A DNA stretch of 64,000 nucleotides from NCBI GenBank assembly GCA_014378105.1, contig JACMOI010000010.1:57584-121583 (forward strand). The letters are read 5' to 3'. Within the stretch, counting starts at the first letter, position 1, and each line of letters opens with the position of its first letter. This document shows positions 43,980-53,769 of this stretch, in pieces. Source of the DNA: Pseudopedobacter sp. (GTDB lineage Bacteria > Bacteroidota > Bacteroidia > Sphingobacteriales > Sphingobacteriaceae). Below the pieces are notes generated by a model that worked only from the letters and a program-made list of their open reading frames with translations, was not told the origin of the DNA and made no database searches. A program made the translations under genes and the position numbers.

Positions 43980-44453
43980 CTATCTGCTGATTTCGAGAAC
44001 CTCAAATTCCATTTTACCTGCAGGTACCATAATTTCAATCTTATCACCAACTGATTTACCCAATAAACCCTGCGCAATTGGTGATTTTACAGATATTTTG
44101 CCTGTTTTTACGTCGGCCTCATTTTCTGCAACCAATTGGTAAGTCATAGCAGTTCCGTTTTTTATATTTTTGATTTTAACTATCGATAAAGCTAAAACCT
44201 TAGTTAAATCAAGTTTAGATTCATCAATTAAACGAGCGCTAGCCAAGGTATTCCCTAATTGTGCAATCTTGGTTTCATGCAGTCCTTGAGCTTCTTTCGC
44301 AGCATCATATTCAGCATTTTCTGATAAATCACCTTTATCTCTTGCTTCTGCAATTGCAGCAGATATTTTTCTTCTTCCTTCGGTTTTTAAGTATTTTAAT
44401 TCTTCTTTTAGTTTCTCTAAACCTTCTTTTGTAAAATAAGCTACATCTGTCAT
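43980..44453 (-). CDS. greA: Transcription elongation factor GreA (start moved to 44453)
   Basis: 'YFTKEGLEKLKEELKYLKTEGRRKISAAIAEARDKGDLSENAEYDAAKEAQG'. Confidence 0.96.
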   Translation of the reverse strand: MTDVAYFTKEGLEKLKEELKYLKTEGRRKISAAIAEARDKGDLSENAEYDAAKEAQGLHETKIAQLGNTLASARLIDESKLDLTKVLALSIVKIKNIKNGTAMTYQLVAENEADVKTGKISVKSPIAQGLLGKSVGDKIEIMVPAGKMEFEVLEISR

Positions 44454-44585
44454 CTTCTTCCTGTTATTTTGGTTATTGACTAAAAGAGCCCGACTAACGC
44501 CAATCTCTAAAAAACAAACAAGACTATATCTGCTTTTCGCATACATAGTCTTGCTTCTATTGGTACGAAGATATAGAATTAGATT

Positions 44586-45518
44586 TTAAATTTCCAAATT
44601 TTTCAATTTCTCCGCCAGTACCTCTGATATTTTTCGATAAGAATCAAAAGTCCAACCGCCAATGTGAGGGGTTAAAATCACTTTTTCTTCTTTAATTAAG
44701 TCTTGATAAAAATCTGCATCGGCTAAAGCCGGAAACTTTTCTTTTTCTAACACATCTAAGCCTGCGCCCAAAATCCTATTCTCTTTGATAGCCTTTAAAA
44801 CAGATTGGGTATTGACAATCTCTCCTCTGGATGCATTGATAAAGAATAGGGGTTTACGGAAATAGCTTAAATAATCATCGTTTACGAGCTTTTTTGTTTC
44901 CCTTGTTAATGGAATATGGAAACTTATTACATCGCTATATTTTACAATTTCTTCCATACTAGATTCTTTGGCGAAATCATCAGTGAAACGGGTTTTATAC
45001 TTGTCATAAGCCAAAACAGTAACTTCAAAACCTTTCAATTTTTTTGCAAAAGCACCGCCATTATTTCCGTATCCGATTACACCTATAGTTTTGCCTTTTA
45101 ATTCGTAACCACGGTTTCCTTCGCGTTCCCAAATGCCATTTCTAATTTCTGTATCTGCCTTTCTAAAATTGTTCATCAGCGAAAGCAATAAACCCACACA
45201 GTGTTCGCCAACAGCATCAGCATTTCCTTCTGGGGCATTTATGAGTTGAATATTTTTTTCATCAGCGTAAGCCACATCAATATTATCCATTCCGGCGCCA
45301 GCTCGGGCTACAAATTTTAAGTTTGGAGCCATATCAATTACTTCTTTATCTACCCTAAATTTGGTTCTGATAGCCAAACCCACATAATCTTTCAAAATCT
45401 CTAAAACTTTTTCTTTTTTGATGAATGGTTGATCATCCACCTCGAAACCAATTTGCTCGGCTGCAATTTTAAAAGCAGGATGCAAATCATCTACTATTAA
45501 TATTTTTCCTCTACTCAT
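44586..45518 (-). CDS. D-2-hydroxyacid dehydrogenase (start moved to 45518)
   Basis: 'KTIGVIGYGNNGGAFAKKLKGF', 'INASRGEIVNTQSVLKAI', 'LTPHIGGWT'. Confidence 0.9.
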   Translation of the reverse strand: MSRGKILIVDDLHPAFKIAAEQIGFEVDDQPFIKKEKVLEILKDYVGLAIRTKFRVDKEVIDMAPNLKFVARAGAGMDNIDVAYADEKNIQLINAPEGNADAVGEHCVGLLLSLMNNFRKADTEIRNGIWEREGNRGYELKGKTIGVIGYGNNGGAFAKKLKGFEVTVLAYDKYKTRFTDDFAKESSMEEIVKYSDVISFHIPLTRETKKLVNDDYLSYFRKPLFFINASRGEIVNTQSVLKAIKENRILGAGLDVLEKEKFPALADADFYQDLIKEEKVILTPHIGGWTFDSYRKISEVLAEKLKNLEI

Positions 45519-46297
45519 GCTAATTTCAAACTGATAGATTGGGTTAACTCCACAAAATCCTGTACGCTCAAACGCTCGGCTCTCAAAGTCCAAACGTTTC
45601 CATTGTCTTGTTTATCTTTTGAGATAATGCCGGATAAGGCATTGCTCAATGTTTTTCTTCTTTGATTAAAACCTGCTTTTACCACCTGCCAAAATAATTT
45701 CTCATCACAATTCAAGCTTTTAATTTCATTTCTGCTCAATCTAATCACCGCCGAAAGGACTTTTGGTGGCGGGTTGAAAACACCAGCTTTTACGGTAAAT
45801 AAATACTGACATTGATAATAAGATTGTAAAAACACACTTAAAATGCCATATTCTTTGCTACCTGGTTTTGCGGTACAACGTTCAGCAACTTCTTTTTGGA
45901 ACATCCCTACCACTTCAGACACTTGGTCTCGATTATCTAGCACCTTAAATAGAATTTGAGAGCTAATATTATAAGGGAAATTACCTATGATGGCAAAAGC
46001 CGATGGGAAAACTGCTTTAAAGTTGAGTTGAAGAAAATCAGCATTCAACAATTTATCGCCTAATTGAGGATATTTTTTTTCTAGGTACTCAAAAGACTCT
46101 TTATCAATATCAATCAGGTAAGTTTCAAATTCTTTTTTTTGCAATAAAAAGTCTGATAAAACACCCATTCCTGGTCCAACTTCTAAAACCTGCTGATATT
46201 TATCATGGCGTATCAGGCTGTTTACAATCTTTTCAGCGATATTTTTATCGGTTAAAAAATGTTGTCCAAGATGCTTTTTAGCTTTTACTACGCTCAT
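45515..46297 (-). CDS. rsmA: 16S rRNA (adenine1518-N6/1519-N6)-dimethyltransferase (start moved to 46297)
   Basis: 'KKHLGQHFLTDKNIAEKIV', 'VLEVGPGMGVLSDFL', 'GNFPYNISSQILFK'. Confidence 0.96.
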   Translation of the reverse strand: MSVVKAKKHLGQHFLTDKNIAEKIVNSLIRHDKYQQVLEVGPGMGVLSDFLLQKKEFETYLIDIDKESFEYLEKKYPQLGDKLLNADFLQLNFKAVFPSAFAIIGNFPYNISSQILFKVLDNRDQVSEVVGMFQKEVAERCTAKPGSKEYGILSVFLQSYYQCQYLFTVKAGVFNPPPKVLSAVIRLSRNEIKSLNCDEKLFWQVVKAGFNQRRKTLSNALSGIISKDKQDNGNVWTLRAERLSVQDFVELTQSISLKLA

Positions 46298-46398
46298 TTC
46301 TGTGTAAAGATGAGTACAAATTACGGAATTTGTAATCTTTAAAATTAACATTCATTGCAAAATCTTTATTTTGCAGAAATTTTGAAAATCATATAGGT

Positions 46399-47454
46399 AT
46401 GAGCGAATTGTTAAAAGTTGGAATTTCTATTGGTGACGTAAACGGAATTGGTTTGGAAGTAATTATGAAAACTTTGTCCGAATCGGAAGTTTATAAATAC
46501 TGTACGCCAATAGTTTATGGGCATACTAAAGTGGCTTCGTTTCATCGTAAAATAGTTGGAATTCAAGAGTTTATCTTTCAGGTCATTCAAGATGCTCATC
46601 AAGCGCATGCTGGTAAACCCAATATGATTAATTGTTGGGAAGAGGATGTGAAAATTGAGTTAGGCGTTTCTAATGAAACTGGAGGGAAATATGCTTTTTT
46701 ATCCTTACAAAGAGCAACAGAAGATTTAGTTTCGGGCAAAATTGATGCGTTAGTTACAGCGCCCATTAACAAACACAACATTCAAAACGAAGTTTTTAAG
46801 TATGCTGGTCATACCGAGTATGTGCAAGCTATGTCGGGCGCAACTGATTCATTAATGTTATTGATGAGTAATGAGTTGAAAGTAGGTGTCGTAACTGGGC
46901 ATATTCCAGTAAAAGAAATTTCTGAAAATATTACGTATGATGCTATTCTTTCTAAATTAAGAATGATGCATCAATCCTTAAAAAGTGATTTTTGGATCGA
47001 GAAACCTAAAATAGCTGTATTGGGCTTAAATCCGCATGCTGGCGATAGTGGTTTATTAGGTTTAGAAGAATTAGAGATAATTATCCCGGCGATAGAAATG
47101 GCTACTAAAGAGGGAATTTTTGCTTATGGTACTTACCCAGCGGATGGTTTTTTCGGAAATCAAGGTTATACCAAATTTGATGCAGTTTTAGCAATGTATC
47201 ACGATCAAGGATTGATTCCATTTAAATCTCTTTCTTTTCATCATGGAGTTAATTTTACAGCTGGCTTATCAGTCGTAAGAACATCTCCAGATCACGGTAC
47301 GGGGTATGATATTGCTGGAAAAAATATGGCTTCGCCAACATCTTTTAGAGATGCACTTTACGAGGCAACACACATTGTAAAAAACAGAAGAGAGCAGAAG
47401 GAGTTAGTGGACAATACATTACCATTCACTAAAATGAGTAGAGACAGAGATTAG
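46399..47454 (+). CDS. pdxA: 4-hydroxythreonine-4-phosphate dehydrogenase
   Basis: 'GISIGDVNGIGLEVIMK', 'LVTAPINKHNIQ', 'GLNPHAGDSGLLG', 'MYHDQGLIPFKSLSFHHGVNFTAGL'. Confidence 0.96.
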   Translation: MSELLKVGISIGDVNGIGLEVIMKTLSESEVYKYCTPIVYGHTKVASFHRKIVGIQEFIFQVIQDAHQAHAGKPNMINCWEEDVKIELGVSNETGGKYAFLSLQRATEDLVSGKIDALVTAPINKHNIQNEVFKYAGHTEYVQAMSGATDSLMLLMSNELKVGVVTGHIPVKEISENITYDAILSKLRMMHQSLKSDFWIEKPKIAVLGLNPHAGDSGLLGLEELEIIIPAIEMATKEGIFAYGTYPADGFFGNQGYTKFDAVLAMYHDQGLIPFKSLSFHHGVNFTAGLSVVRTSPDHGTGYDIAGKNMASPTSFRDALYEATHIVKNRREQKELVDNTLPFTKMSRDRD

Positions 47455-47493
47455 GATAAGGAATCACTCAAAAAATGATAATTCAAAAAATCT

Positions 47494-47524
47494 TTTCCAA
47501 CTCCATATATTTTTCATAATTTTG
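47494..47524 (+). promoter_or_regulatory. Candidate Bacteroidota promoter upstream of yceD-rpmF-plsX-fabH-acc run
   Basis: TTTC (47494-47497) -N19- TAATTTTG (47517-47524), close to consensus TTTG-N19-TAnnTTTG. Confidence 0.4.
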
Positions 47525-47543
47525 CAGGCTTAATTGTCGAACT

Positions 47544-48080
47544 TTGAAATCGTTAAAGCAATATTCAATTCCCTTCACTGGGTTAAAGATAGGGCAGCAT
47601 CAATTTAGTTTTGAAGCTGACGGGACCTTCTTCGATAATTTTGAGTATTCTTTGGTAAAGAATGGTATACTGAAAATTGACCTTGTTTTAGATAAGCAAG
47701 AAACCTTAATGGTTCTTAACTTTCATATAAAGGGCAATATTCAACTAAGTTGCGATCGTTGTTTAGCTGATTTTCCACATCAGATAGACACACAAGATAA
47801 GTTGATTGCTAAATTTTCTGAAAGTGAAGATTTAGAAGAAAGCGAAGAAGTAATGGTGTTGAGTAAGAATGATATAGAGGTTGATACTTCGGGATTTATT
47901 TATGAAATGATTAACCTGGCAGCACCATATATTAATTTATGTGAGAATCCAGGAGAAACAACTTCTTGTGATAAAGAAATGCTTTTAAAATTAAAGGAGT
48001 TTTCTTTAGACAATGAAGAAGAAAATAATGAAAGTAATGACCCTCGTTGGGACGCATTAAAGAGTATAAAGAAAAATTAA
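47544..48080 (+). CDS. DUF177 / YceD family protein
   Basis: 'GNIQLSCDRCLADF' and position immediately upstream of rpmF. Confidence 0.9.
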   Translation: MKSLKQYSIPFTGLKIGQHQFSFEADGTFFDNFEYSLVKNGILKIDLVLDKQETLMVLNFHIKGNIQLSCDRCLADFPHQIDTQDKLIAKFSESEDLEESEEVMVLSKNDIEVDTSGFIYEMINLAAPYINLCENPGETTSCDKEMLLKLKEFSLDNEEENNESNDPRWDALKSIKKN

Positions 48081-48092
48081 AAATAGGAAAAA

Positions 48093-48284
48093 ATGGCACA
48101 TCCAAAACGAAAAATTTCTAAATCTAGAAGAGATAAAAGAAGAACTCACTATAAAGCTGAAGCTCCATCATTATGGATTGATAAGGAAACTGGCGCAGTT
48201 CACTTACCACACAGAGCGTATAATGTTGATGGAAATCTTTATTTCAAAGGAAAATTATTAATAGAGAATACCTCTATTGCTTAA
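48093..48284 (+). CDS. rpmF: 50S ribosomal protein L32
   Basis: '[27 protein letters not shown]'. Confidence 0.97.
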   Translation: MAHPKRKISKSRRDKRRTHYKAEAPSLWIDKETGAVHLPHRAYNVDGNLYFKGKLLIENTSIA

Positions 48285-48303
48285 AGAAATAAAAAATGAA
48301 AAA

Positions 48304-48360
48304 AACCCTTGTACAGGACATTCAATTAAAAAATGAATAAATGTGCAAGGGTTCTTTATT
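48304..48360 (+). terminator. Hairpin/terminator between rpmF and plsX
   Basis: AACCCTTGTACA ... TGTGCAAGGGTT then CTTTATT. Confidence 0.65.
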
Positions 48361-48424
48361 GTCTTATAAATCAAAGTGTTGTATCTTTTGATTTAATTCT
48401 CATCAAAAGCGAATCCATAACTAA

Positions 48425-49366
48425 ATGAAAATTGGCTTAGACATCATGGGTGGAGATTATGCTCCAAATGCAACTGTTTTAGGAGCAATAGCAGCGTATC
48501 CACACCTAAAAGAAAACCAGCATATGGTGTTATTTGGCAATAAAGATCAAATTACTCCTATATTAAAAGAACAAAATTTTAATCCTGATTTTTTCGAGTA
48601 TGTTGATACAACAGAAGTGATCGGGATGGGCGAGCATCCAACAAAAGCCATTGTTCAAAAACCAAACTCAAGTATTGCAGTAGGGTTTCAATATTTAAAG
48701 GAAGAGAAAATCAATTCATTTGCATCAGCTGGAAATACTGGTGCAATGTTAGTGGGTTCTTTATTTAGTGTAAAGGCTATTTCAGGTGTAGCTCGCCCAG
48801 CTATTTCTGCCATCATTCCAAAATCAAAGGGTGGGTTTTCAATTTTGTTAGATGCAGGAGCTAATGCAGACTGTAAGCCTGAAAATTTGGTGCAGTTTAG
48901 CATTATGGGAAGTTTATATGCAAAATATGTTTATCAAGTGGAGAATCCAAAAGTGGGCATGATGAATATTGGAGAGGAAGAAGAAAAAGGAAATCTTTTA
49001 ACGCAGGCTAGTTATCCTTTATTAAAGGAAAATAGTAATATTAACTTTATCGGAAATATTGAGGGAAGAGATTTATTTAATGAAAAAGCAGATGTGATTG
49101 TTTGTGACGGTTTTACTGGAAATGTAATACTCAAATTAGCCGAATCATTTTATGTTTTAACATTAAAGAAAGGGATGGAAGATGAGTTTTTTGATCGATT
49201 TAATTACGAACAATATGGTGGAAGTCCAATTTTAGGAGTAAATGCTCCCGTAATTATTGGACATGGCATATCCAGTCCAGAGGCCATCAAAAATATGATG
49301 TTATTGTCTAGAGACATGGTAGAAACCAAAATAGTTGAAAAGTTTAAAACAGCTTTCAATTCATAA
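48425..49366 (+). CDS. plsX: Phosphate acyltransferase PlsX
   Basis: 'MKIGLDIMGGDYAPNATVLGA', 'SAGNTGAMLVGSLFSV', 'DGFTGNVILKLAES'. Confidence 0.97.
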   Translation: MKIGLDIMGGDYAPNATVLGAIAAYPHLKENQHMVLFGNKDQITPILKEQNFNPDFFEYVDTTEVIGMGEHPTKAIVQKPNSSIAVGFQYLKEEKINSFASAGNTGAMLVGSLFSVKAISGVARPAISAIIPKSKGGFSILLDAGANADCKPENLVQFSIMGSLYAKYVYQVENPKVGMMNIGEEEEKGNLLTQASYPLLKENSNINFIGNIEGRDLFNEKADVIVCDGFTGNVILKLAESFYVLTLKKGMEDEFFDRFNYEQYGGSPILGVNAPVIIGHGISSPEAIKNMMLLSRDMVETKIVEKFKTAFNS

Positions 49367-49378
49367 CAAGTCGAAATT

Positions 49379-50368
49379 ATGAGTAAAATTCATGCTGCTA
49401 TAACAGCTGTAAATGGTTATGTTCCTGATTATATTTTAACCAATCAGGAGTTAGAAACCATGGTTGACACAAACGACGAGTGGATTACCTCCCGAACAGG
49501 AATTAAAGAAAGAAGAATTTTAAAAGGAGAAGGATTAGGAGTAACAGATTTGGCAGTTCCTGCTGTTGAAGGATTGTTAAAGAAAAGAGGAATTAGAGCA
49601 GATGAAATTGATTTGATTATCTTTTGTACCATTACTCCAGATATGCCTTTTCCAGCATCAGCAAATATATTAGCAGATAAGATTGGTGCAAAAAACGCGT
49701 GGGGATATGATTTAGTAGCCGCATGTTCAGGTTTTATTTTTGGTTTGGCAACTGGCGCTCAATTTATAGAATCTGGTAAGCATAAAAAAGTATTGGTAGT
49801 TGCTGGAGATAAAATGTCATCAATTATCAATTACGAAGACAGAGTAACTTGTATCATATTTGGTGATGGTTGTGGGGCTGCGCTTTTAGAACCCAATGTT
49901 GACGGATATGGAATTATTGATTCTATATTGAAAAGCGATGGTTCTGGCAAAGTTTTTTTACATCAAAAAGCTGGAGGGTCTATGCGTCCAGCATCCCACG
50001 CAACAGTTGATGCCAATGAACATGCAGTTTTTCAGGAAGGACAAGCTGTTTTTAAGTTTGCAGTAACTAATATGGCAGATGTTGCAGCTGAAATAATGGA
50101 AAAAAATGATCTTACAGCAGAAGATGTAGACTGGTTAGTCCCTCACCAAGCTAATAAAAGGATTATTGATGCTACAGCGAATAGAATGGGTGTTGGATCA
50201 GATAAAGTGATGATCAACATTGAAAAATATGGAAATACTACAAACGGAACAATTCCATTATTGCTTTGGGAATGGGAAAATAAACTTAAAAAAGGAGATA
50301 ATTTAGTTTTAGCTGCTTTTGGAGGTGGATTTACATGGGGTTCCATTTACCTTAAATGGGCATATTAG
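49379..50368 (+). CDS. fabH: Beta-ketoacyl-ACP synthase III
   Basis: 'TNQELETMVDTNDEWITSRTGIKERRI', 'DLVAACSGFIFGLATG', 'VPHQANKRII', 'EKYGNTTNGTIPLLLWE'. Confidence 0.97.
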   Translation: MSKIHAAITAVNGYVPDYILTNQELETMVDTNDEWITSRTGIKERRILKGEGLGVTDLAVPAVEGLLKKRGIRADEIDLIIFCTITPDMPFPASANILADKIGAKNAWGYDLVAACSGFIFGLATGAQFIESGKHKKVLVVAGDKMSSIINYEDRVTCIIFGDGCGAALLEPNVDGYGIIDSILKSDGSGKVFLHQKAGGSMRPASHATVDANEHAVFQEGQAVFKFAVTNMADVAAEIMEKNDLTAEDVDWLVPHQANKRIIDATANRMGVGSDKVMINIEKYGNTTNGTIPLLLWEWENKLKKGDNLVLAAFGGGFTWGSIYLKWAY

Positions 50369-50438
50369 CAGATTTGTATTTGCAGATAATTGCTATATTA
50401 GTTATCTAAATTAATCACACACTTAAAAACCTATATCA

Positions 50439-50918
50439 ATGGGAATGGATATTAAACAAATTCAAGATCTGATTAAATTTGTATCAAAATCAGGCGTGAA
50501 CGAAGTATCAATTGAAGAACAAGACTTTAAAATCACAATAAAAACAAATCCAGAGCCAACATACGTAACGGCTACGGCTCCTACTCAAGTACAACCAGTT
50601 CCAGCGCCAGCACCAGTTGCCGCTGTTCCAAATGCAGCAGCTTTAATAGCCAGTTCGCCAGCTCCAGATGATTCGAAATATATTACTATAAAGTCTCCAA
50701 TGATTGGGACTTTCTATCGTTCATCAACACCAGAAAAACCAAGTTTTGTAAATGTTGGTGATGAGATTGCTGAGGGTCAGGTTTTATGTATCATTGAAGC
50801 CATGAAGCTGTTTAATGAAATTGAATCTGAGGTTTCCGGTAAAATTGTAAAGGTTTTAACAGATAATTCTCAACCAGTAGAATATGATCAGCCTTTATTT
50901 TTGGTTGAACCTGCATAG
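50439..50918 (+). CDS. accB: Acetyl-CoA carboxylase biotin carboxyl carrier protein
   Basis: '[20 protein letters not shown]' biotinylation motif. Confidence 0.97.
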   Translation: MGMDIKQIQDLIKFVSKSGVNEVSIEEQDFKITIKTNPEPTYVTATAPTQVQPVPAPAPVAAVPNAAALIASSPAPDDSKYITIKSPMIGTFYRSSTPEKPSFVNVGDEIAEGQVLCIIEAMKLFNEIESEVSGKIVKVLTDNSQPVEYDQPLFLVEPA

Positions 50919-50997
50919 TCAATTTGTCAATAAGAAGATGAATCAATTTGTTGATCAAATTGAAAAATGATCAAATTATCAAATCGTCAAATTGTAT
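50919..50997. repeat. CAATTTG/CAAATTG-rich intergenic repeat between accB and accC
   Basis: Reiterated GTCAAT/CAAATTG/TCAAAT words with hairpin CAATTTG-ttgat-CAAATTG (50944-50962). Confidence 0.55.
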
Positions 50998-51002
50998 AGA
51001 AA

Positions 51003-52349
51003 ATGTTCAAGAAAATATTAATTGCAAATAGAGGAGAGATTGCCTTACGGATTATCCGTACTTGTAAAGAGATGGGGATTAAAACGGTTGCAGTTTACTC
51101 AACAGCTGACAGAGAAAGTTTACACGTTCGATTTGCTGATGAGGCGGTATGCATAGGTCCTCCACCAAGTAAGGATTCTTATTTAAACATCCCAAATATT
51201 ATTTCGGCTGCCGAATTAACGAATGCGGATGCCATTCACCCTGGTTATGGATTCTTGTCAGAGAATGCAAAATTCTCGGCGATTTGTGAGGAATATGGAA
51301 TTAAGTTTATAGGTGCCACAGCAGATCAAATTAATAGTATGGGCGATAAAGCATCTGCCAAAGATACGATGAAAGCCGCTGGAGTGCCCACAATTCCAGG
51401 CTCAGAGGGGTTATTAAAAGATGTTAAACAAGGGATTGAAATTGCTAATAAAATCGGCTATCCTGTAATATTAAAAGCCACAGCTGGTGGTGGAGGTAGA
51501 GGAATGCGCCAAGTTTGGAAAGATGGAGATTTTGAAGACGCCTGGAATTCAGCTCGTCAAGAATCTGCAGCAGCATTCGGAAATGATGGAATGTATTTAG
51601 AAAAATATATTGAAGATCCTCGCCACATCGAAATCCAAGTTATTGGAGATCAGTTTGGAAAAGTTTGTCACCTTTCTGAAAGAGACTGTTCAATTCAACG
51701 TCGTCACCAAAAATTAGTAGAAGAGGCACCCTCACCTTTTATGACTCCAGACTTAAGAGAAAGAATGGGCGCAGCAGCAATTAAAGGTGCTACTGCAGTA
51801 AAATATGAAGGTGCAGGAACCGTAGAGTTTTTGGTTGATAAACATCGAAACTTCTACTTTATGGAAATGAATACGCGTATCCAAGTAGAACATCCTGTAA
51901 CAGAAGAAGTAATTAACTTTGATTTAATCAAAGAGCAAATCAAAGTGGCATCTGGAATTCCTATATCAGGAAAATCATATACACCAGAAATGCATGCGAT
52001 AGAATGCCGCATCAACGCAGAAGATCCATACAATAATTTCAGACCATCACCCGGAAAAATTACTCATTTTCATTCGCCGGGTGGTCATGGAGTTAGAGTA
52101 GATACGCATGTTTATGCGGGATATAATGTTCCACCAAATTATGATTCGATGATTGCGAAACTAATTTGCGTGGCTCAAACACGCGATGAGGCATTATGCA
52201 CTATGGAAAGAGCATTAAGCGAATTTGTAATTGAAGGAATTAAAACTACAATTCCTTTTCACCTGAAATTATTACAGGATCCAAACTTTAGAGCGGGTAA
52301 CTTTACCACTAAATTTATGGAATCATTTGAAATCGGTTCTGAAGAATAA
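51003..52349 (+). CDS. accC: Acetyl-CoA carboxylase biotin carboxylase subunit
   Basis: '[26 protein letters not shown]', '[11 protein letters not shown]', '[16 protein letters not shown]'. Confidence 0.98.
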   Translation: MFKKILIANRGEIALRIIRTCKEMGIKTVAVYSTADRESLHVRFADEAVCIGPPPSKDSYLNIPNIISAAELTNADAIHPGYGFLSENAKFSAICEEYGIKFIGATADQINSMGDKASAKDTMKAAGVPTIPGSEGLLKDVKQGIEIANKIGYPVILKATAGGGGRGMRQVWKDGDFEDAWNSARQESAAAFGNDGMYLEKYIEDPRHIEIQVIGDQFGKVCHLSERDCSIQRRHQKLVEEAPSPFMTPDLRERMGAAAIKGATAVKYEGAGTVEFLVDKHRNFYFMEMNTRIQVEHPVTEEVINFDLIKEQIKVASGIPISGKSYTPEMHAIECRINAEDPYNNFRPSPGKITHFHSPGGHGVRVDTHVYAGYNVPPNYDSMIAKLICVAQTRDEALCTMERALSEFVIEGIKTTIPFHLKLLQDPNFRAGNFTTKFMESFEIGSEE

Positions 52350-52422
52350 ATAAATGTGATGATCAACAAAAATACCATTTTGATAAATTCAAAATGGTAT
52401 TTTTGTATCAATAGTATTAAGG

Positions 52423-53301
52423 ATGAGCAAATCAAGAAAAACAGATTTAGTTGAGTCGGTAAAGAATAAAGGTAAAAGTCTAGAGGCCGAGATGTCTTTT
52501 TTCGATCACTTAGCCGCATTAAGAATTCATCTTGTTAGGGCATCCATTGCGGTGGTTGTATTTACAATCGTTTGTTTTTATTACTACGATTTCCTATTTG
52601 ATACCATTATCATGGGTCCACATAAGCCTACTTTTTGGACTTATCGAAAGATGTGTGAAATAGGAGCTTATTTTAATATGGGTCCAGGATTTTGTATTAC
52701 CAATATTCCAGGAAAAATTATCAATACCGAAATGGCAGGGCAATTTACATTGCAAATAAACTCTGCTTTGATGACTGGTGTTATTCTTGGGTTCCCTTAT
52801 TTACTATGGGAAGTTTGGCTATTTGTAAAACCCGCTTTAAAGGATAATGAACGCAAATCAGCTAGCGGATTTGTCTTTTATGCGAGCATGCTTTTTATCA
52901 TTGGCTTGCTTTTCGGTTATTTTATCGTTGCCCCACTTTCTGTAAATTTCTTATCTAACTACTCAATCAGTCCTGACGTAGAAAATACGATAACAATCGA
53001 TTCATATTTCTCTTCAGTAGCTACTTTAACGCTTTGTACTGGTGCCGTATTCGAATTACCGATCGTTATTTATATTCTTTCTCGTTTAGGTATCATGACG
53101 CCTAAATTCATGAAAGAAAAACGTAGATATGCAGTTATCATAATTTTAGTGATTGCAGCGATTGTTACGCCTACGCCAGATATTCCAACCATGCTAACGG
53201 TGAGTTTTCCTTTATTTTTATTGTATGAGGTCAGTATTGCTGTTTCTGGAAGAGTTCAAAAAAAGAAGTTGAAAGCCGAGAAGGCATTTTTTAATAATTA
53301 A
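52423..53301 (+). CDS. tatC: Twin-arginine translocase subunit TatC
   Basis: 'EMSFFDHLAALRIHLVRASIAV', 'ELPIVIYILSRLGIMTPKFMKEKRRYAVIIILVIAAIVTPTPD'. Confidence 0.95.
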   Translation: MSKSRKTDLVESVKNKGKSLEAEMSFFDHLAALRIHLVRASIAVVVFTIVCFYYYDFLFDTIIMGPHKPTFWTYRKMCEIGAYFNMGPGFCITNIPGKIINTEMAGQFTLQINSALMTGVILGFPYLLWEVWLFVKPALKDNERKSASGFVFYASMLFIIGLLFGYFIVAPLSVNFLSNYSISPDVENTITIDSYFSSVATLTLCTGAVFELPIVIYILSRLGIMTPKFMKEKRRYAVIIILVIAAIVTPTPDIPTMLTVSFPLFLLYEVSIAVSGRVQKKKLKAEKAFFNN

Positions 53302-53319
53302 TATCAAATAGAATAATTA

Positions 53320-53406
53320 GGGCGTTTAGGCGGGCTTTTCGCTCTTACTGTCCCGATAGCTATCGGGAGCATTAATCACTAGATAGGTATTCGCTGCAAT
53401 CCCTAA
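53320..53406 (+). repeat. Structured intergenic repeat, copy 3
   Basis: GGGCGTTTAGGCGGGCTTTTCGCT...CCCGATAGCTATCGGG (53352-53367)...CGCTGCAATCCCTAA. Confidence 0.7.
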
Positions 53407-53413
53407 ATCATAA

Positions 53414-53447
53414 AAAAAGCTGGAGTTTAATTACCTCAGCTTTTTAT
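53414..53447. terminator. Bidirectional terminator between tatC and pyrophosphohydrolase gene
   Basis: AAAAAGCTG ... CAGCTTTTT. Confidence 0.65.
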
Positions 53448-53757
53448 TGTTTTGATGTCTGGTTGCATCACGAATGCTTTTCTTTTCTAAATTCTTTTCT
53501 AAAGCATCAGTGAGATCAATTCCAGTTTGGTTAGCTAGACAGATTAGGACAAAAAGGACATCAGCCATTTCATCTGCCAGATTCACCGCTTCATCAGACT
53601 GTTTAAATGACTGTTCCCCGTATTTACGAGCCATTATTCTTGCTACCTCACCTACTTCTTCCATTAAAATGGCAGTATTGGTGAGCTCGTTAAAATAACG
53701 GACTCCAGTAGTTTTTATCCATTCATCAACTATTTTTTGGGCTTGTTGTATGGTCAT
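53431..53757 (-). CDS. MazG-like nucleotide pyrophosphohydrolase
   Basis: 'AILMEEVGEVARIMARKYGEQ', 'NLADEMADVLFVLICLANQTGIDL'. Confidence 0.92.
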   Translation of the reverse strand: MTIQQAQKIVDEWIKTTGVRYFNELTNTAILMEEVGEVARIMARKYGEQSFKQSDEAVNLADEMADVLFVLICLANQTGIDLTDALEKNLEKKSIRDATRHQNNKKLR

Positions 53758-53769
53758 GATTTTTTATTT

